Made by a program: the position numbers and the translations under genes
Assembly: GCA_002189035.1 (NCBI GenBank)
Contig: NEEC01000004.1
Span: 1,798,001 to 1,862,000 of the forward strand
From: Utricularia gibba
Lineage: Eukaryota > Streptophyta > Magnoliopsida > Lamiales > Lentibulariaceae
Length of the DNA stretch: 64,000 bases
Direction of reading: 5' to 3'
Shown here: one piece after another, positions 60,301-64,000 of the stretch
Layout of the letters: each line of letters starts with the position of its first letter
Position numbering within the stretch: the stretch's first letter is position 1
The notes under the pieces: generated by a model
What the model saw: the letters and a program-made list of their open reading frames with translations, nothing else
Databases searched by the model: none
Told to the model about the DNA's origin: nothing

Positions 60301-61497
60301 AATTAATATTTCATTATAACAATGTATATGCTAGTTTTGAATCGTATAAAATATCACAATAATAAAACTTCTAATTTTATAATAAAAATAATATATTCAA
60401 ACTACTTCTACATATTTATAATTTTTTAAAAAAATTATTGTGACTAACAACCAATCAAATTAGTAAAAATATTCTTAACTAAATATGAATTAAATTAATA
60501 TTGATATTTTCATGTAAACACTATAATCAATAAAAAAGATATATATATTTATGAAATAATCATTATTTAAAAAGTTAAAATACGAAAAAAAAAGAAAATT
60601 TCATTAAAACCATCAGATTTATTTTTCATTTTCAATTTTACCATCAAATTTTTTTTGTTTCAATAAAGTCATTAAACATATCAAAAACTTTTGATTTCAA
60701 ATATAAATATAAAAATTGATTTTTTTTTGTAATTGAAAAAATGATAATAAATCTGATTTAATAAAATACATGAAATATCCATAAAATTTTATTTTCATCG
60801 TAAAAAAATTAATCATAATTAAATCATACAAAAGTTATTACCAATGTAATAACTATTTTGTTTATAATCAAAAAAGTAAAAATATAATTTTTTTTTCATA
60901 AACAAAAAAATAATCATAAAATTTTATTTTCATCAAACTTATCTTATATTTTTTTTATTATAAGATATTTCGTTTAAATAACCATTTTCTGTTTAAATTT
61001 CGTTTAATGACTTTCAATATATCATTTTGACTTAATTAAATTTTCCCAAAAAAAGATTAAAAATTCTATAAATACAAATTACTTAATTTCTTTTTGAAAT
61101 TCAAAAAAAATTATATAAAATTCATAGGAATCAAAATCAAATACTAACCTGAGTAAGATGATGATGAACAACCTGTTGTGTTATGTTGTGAGATTAACAT
61201 TTCAATACCAAAATTAGATTTTGTGGGGTCCATAATGAACGAGAGATCTGTTGAATCGTTAACATTAATATAATTTGCTGTGGAGGAATTGATTCTGTAG
61301 AACTTGGCACATAATCGAATATTATCGCAATTCACTTTGATTCCTAACTCACTTTCAATAGTATTCAGTAACTTATTCTAGGAAATATTTCGTTTCACCG
61401 CTAAAATTTTCACCGGTTTTGAAGCAGACGTATGATGGACTGATGAATCATCCAATATTGGACCTCCAATATAGAATTTCATTTTAGCTTTCGTCAT
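57363..61497 (-). pseudogene. Mutator-like (MULE) transposase, decayed
   Basis: Reading the minus strand from an ATG at 61497, the parts of a plant MULE transposase follow one another. They are a PB1-like N-terminus (MKFYIGGP..., 61497-61144), an acidic linker ending GMTLKDHKTVMDAIVKW (60082-59528; the start of the MuDR DNA-binding domain), the MULE transposase core (59035-58491), a SWIM-like zinc finger remnant (CDVWQLDRYPCSRA, about 58045) and a Ser/Pro-rich tail (57668-57363). The core reads PVMCVNAMHLYGSYDYKLL, VPLGYAFVHGK and ICIISDRGSE. The usual first catalytic aspartate (as in IDGTHL) is replaced by Asn-Ala. In-frame stops occur, for example about 39 residues after the PB1 start and just before 58847. 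The SWIM histidine is lost. It is a dead transposon gene. Terminal inverted repeats were not located. Confidence 0.85.
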
Positions 61498-62499
61498 TGA
61501 TTCAAGAATCCGATAACTGAATGCAAAGTCTGAATTGAAGGTGGAGAAAACAAAAAAAATGAAAAAAGAGGAATCACATAAGGAATGATAGGAATACCTA
61601 AAGAGGGGAGGAAGAAGTCAATAGTCAAAAGGAATCTAAAATGTGAAAGACACTGAAGAGAAAGTAAAGAATAAGGAAGTGATATCGAAGTAAGTTAGGT
61701 ACAACTATATTGAATTTTAATAATAAAAGCTTAATTGTCAAAATGATATTATAATTTAATTCAATGGTATTTGATTCACTACATTGATAAAATTATACTA
61801 CAGTATTGACACACCCAAAGAAGCATGTCTTTTACGAATGTTTAATAAAAATATATACCTAATCAAATTCATTAGAGAAAAATTTAAAATTTAAATAAAT
61901 AATTTCTTTTTTATATTTTTTCCATAAACTAATTTAAGAAAAAATATCAAATCACATTTGTATGTATCTAATTTGGTCATATATCACATCGAATGATTGT
62001 TAATATAAAAATTTGAAATATTTAATTACATGTTAATATTAAATTTTATAACGAATAATTTCTTAATCATCTTTTTCCACGTACACATGTCTAATATACA
62101 TTTGAACACAAATGTTAAAATCATATTTCAAGTCAGAAAATAAATGTTTGAATATACATTTGAATAAATATAAAAATTTACATATAATTGATGCAAATAA
62201 TGAAAATCTTATTATATTTGAAATAAAATATCCAAAAAATCTGTTTTCAAAAAAGTACAAAATGATTGTCTCGGCAACATGTGTGGAGTGTGAGTTGGTG
62301 TTATAATCCATTTGAATCGAAACTTTTTTGGTTGTGGTTTCGATTCAATTTGAGATATTTGGAACCAACGAACTATTAATTCTGACTCGTGCAAAACTCT
62401 TGAACCAATGATTTGAAACCGTAAACCATTAGTTTATGTGTGTCTAGCCACCCATATGCCATTAAGGGTGTATGAAATAATCATGAAAAATATAGAATA

Positions 62500-62830
62500 A
62501 TTCTAAGTCACTCATATAAGTCGTTATATATATATATCTAAAAATAGTATTATATATTCTTAAGAGTTATTATGATAACTTGAAAAAACAAATGATGTGT
62601 TTTCCAAACATCCATAACATCTCACATGAGTGTGTTTAAAAATATATTTTATTTTTTATAATTGTTTATGAATATCATTAACATTTATTATAGAAGCTTA
62701 AAAAAATATTTAAAAAAATAATATGTTTCAACCACACATAACATCTTATATGCGTGTTTGTAAAACATTTTATATTTTTCAGAATCATTTTTAAATATCT
62801 TTAACAGTTATTATAAGAATTTGAAAATAT
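62500..62830 (+). repeat. Three degenerate tandem copies of about 115-125 bp
   Basis: Units begin near 62502, 62615 and 62739. The last two are clearest: TAACATCTCACATGAGTGTG and TAACATCTTATATGCGTGTT, each followed by an A/T block and by ATTAACATTTATTATAGAAG or TTAACAGTTATTATAAGAAT. The first unit keeps CTCATATAAG and GAGTTATTATGATAACTTG at matching positions. Confidence 0.55.
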
Positions 62831-62929
62831 TCAATTTTGATTCAATTCAATGGTATCGATTTCAATTTCGATTCAATTCAAAATTTAAAAATTCAATTTT
62901 AAATTGAAATTGAAATCGAAGTATACAAT

Positions 62930-62967
62930 AAACCGTTTAGGGTTTAGCAACAAACCCTAAACGGTTT
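62930..62967 (+). other. Perfect 16-bp palindrome with a telomere-like core
   Basis: AAACCGTTTAGGGTTT (62930-62945) and AAACCCTAAACGGTTT (62952-62967) are exact reverse complements with a six-base loop. Each arm contains one and a half units of the plant telomere repeat TTTAGGG. The AAACCG and CGGTTT words recur on both sides (62995-63036). Confidence 0.8.
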
Positions 62968-63179
62968 CAACGATTTATAAATCAACGGTTTATTGAAACC
63001 GTTTGATTCCAAATCGAAACTGATGAGTTTCAAACCGATCGTTACTCTAGGAGTGAGCAAGAGGGTGAACCGATGCCGTAGATGGGGGCCGGTGATACAT
63101 GCCGATCGGATGCGGAAAGGCAGGAGCCAATCCGCCGGTCGACTGGATGCGCGGACCAACACGGATCGATGCGGCGGCA

Positions 63180-63322
63180 CAAGCTCGTGCCGAGGTGCGT
63201 AGCTTTCTTGGACTTCCCGGTACTAATCGTCGATTTATACAGAACTTTGCCAAGTTGGCACTGCCCCCGACCCGTTTGACCAAGAAGGGGGTTCGTTTTG
63301 TGTGGGACGAGTCACGCAAAAT
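63180..63322 (+). pseudogene. Ty3/gypsy reverse transcriptase fragment
   Basis: The plus-strand frame contains EVRSFLGLPGTNRRFIQNFA and TRLTKKGVRFVWDES. This is the thumb and RNase H junction of Ty3/gypsy polyproteins (VRSFLGLAGYYRRFI...PLTRLTRKG..F.W). The normal preceding residues are lost in another frame and the homology ends soon after. It is a short, isolated relic in unusually GC-rich sequence. Confidence 0.8.
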
Positions 63323-64000
63323 AATTGGTTCATTATAAATATTTTTTTTATTACATCTGGAATCAACGAGCGGCTGGTTCCATGGTTTGGACCTTGGACA
63401 AATGGTCGTTGTCATTAATTTAATTAAATAGTTTTTTATATGAAAATGATTTTATGATGTGTGAGTTTTATGGAGAAATTTTCAACGGTCCAATTCAATT
63501 GAATGGTGGAAATTATAAATTGGGTATTTTGTGTTAGTGTACGGAACTTCTAATATTAGTTAATTAATAATGGAATGATCCATTAATAAATTATTATAAT
63601 AACAGAGTTTAACGTCCAGGTTAATCTTAAAATAACTTTATAAAAATAACAAATCATATGCTGTGGGTCCCATGGGGACTTATCCACGTGGATTTTGTTT
63701 TTGTTTGACTTTTTCAAAACACCGGCGACACAATCCTTTTCTTTAGCTTTCCCCATCATTCATCGTTGACGTCCTCAGCCTCAGCGCGTTGGCCAGCGAC
63801 CTGTGTGTTGGCTTGGTGGCATGCATATTATACTCCTTCCTTGTCAGCTGTGAAGTGAAGAAATCCCCAGATCAGAAAAAGCATTTCCTTTTCTTCTCCC
63901 TTTCTATTGTCTTTCGCCTGGAGCGTGGTGCAGTTTCGGAAAGGTTCTTTTCTCCAGTTGTGTTTGCTTCAAATCTCCCTGTTGGCTCATTGCTTGCGTT
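63323..64000 (+). promoter_or_regulatory. Probable promoter and 5' leader of a gene beyond the edge
   Basis: After AT-rich spacer (63323-63650) the sequence becomes GC-richer and pyrimidine-rich (63740-64000), with TCTTTTCTTCTCCC-like runs typical of plant 5' leaders. No ATG-initiated frame of note begins before the edge. A possible TATA word, CATATTATAC, lies near 63825. The direction is inferred only from this composition. Confidence 0.3.

Larger units (their letters stand above)
61498..63179. other. Intergenic, AT-rich, with repeats
   Basis: No gene is supported. It contains a degenerate tandem repeat (62500-62830) and a region rich in AAACCG and CGGTTT words around the palindrome at 62930-62967. 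Confidence 0.5.

Overview
The window is nuclear DNA of a flowering plant, probably a dicot. It has AT-rich intergenic sequence, GT-AG introns, plant-specific families (CYP96 P450s, a NAC factor, the splicing factor SR45, the plant molybdenum cofactor sulfurase) and many plant-type transposons. The species cannot be named from the sequence.

Layout. 1-10.8 kb holds no convincing gene. It contains three solo LTRs (824-2102, 3057-3553, 6026-6567; the last two have perfect 5-bp target duplications) and a Mutator-type MITE (3886-4453). 10.8-31 kb is a cluster of three intronless CYP96-type P450 genes (10852-12377 +, 24774-26303 -, 29494-31025 -). It is interrupted by a decayed LTR element (16678-23377) whose interior is a minus-strand copia gag-pol. 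Two further MITEs (27371-27670 Tourist type, 28220-28808 hAT type) lie between the second and third P450. 35.2-55.1 kb is a gene-rich block: an At4g15545-like coiled-coil protein gene (35191-37346, 8 exons), a 22-exon molybdenum cofactor sulfurase gene (37876-44267), a 3-exon JUB1/NAC042-like gene (50534-51802) and a 12-exon SR45 gene on the minus strand (52532-55056). 55-64 kb is again repeat territory: degenerate tandem repeats, a decayed MULE transposase (57363-61497, minus), a palindrome built around a telomere-like word, and a Ty3/gypsy RT fragment. The last 300 bp look like the promoter and 5' leader of a gene lying beyond the edge.

Function. The P450s probably hydroxylate long aliphatic chains at the ER (cuticular wax alkanes in the best-known relative). 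The sulfurase activates aldehyde oxidase and xanthine dehydrogenase and is needed for abscisic acid synthesis. The NAC and SR45 relatives are stress and RNA-splicing regulators. I see no evidence that these neighbours form one system.

Main points for a second look. (1) Three genes are each broken by one missing base, every time inside a run of G or C, which looks like assembly error more than gene death. (2) The LTR element at 16678-23377 has a primer-binding site facing inward at both ends, gypsy-like on the left and copia-like on the right, and no polypurine tract at either, so it appears to be a chimera. (3) Several transposon insertions can be delimited to the base by their target duplications.
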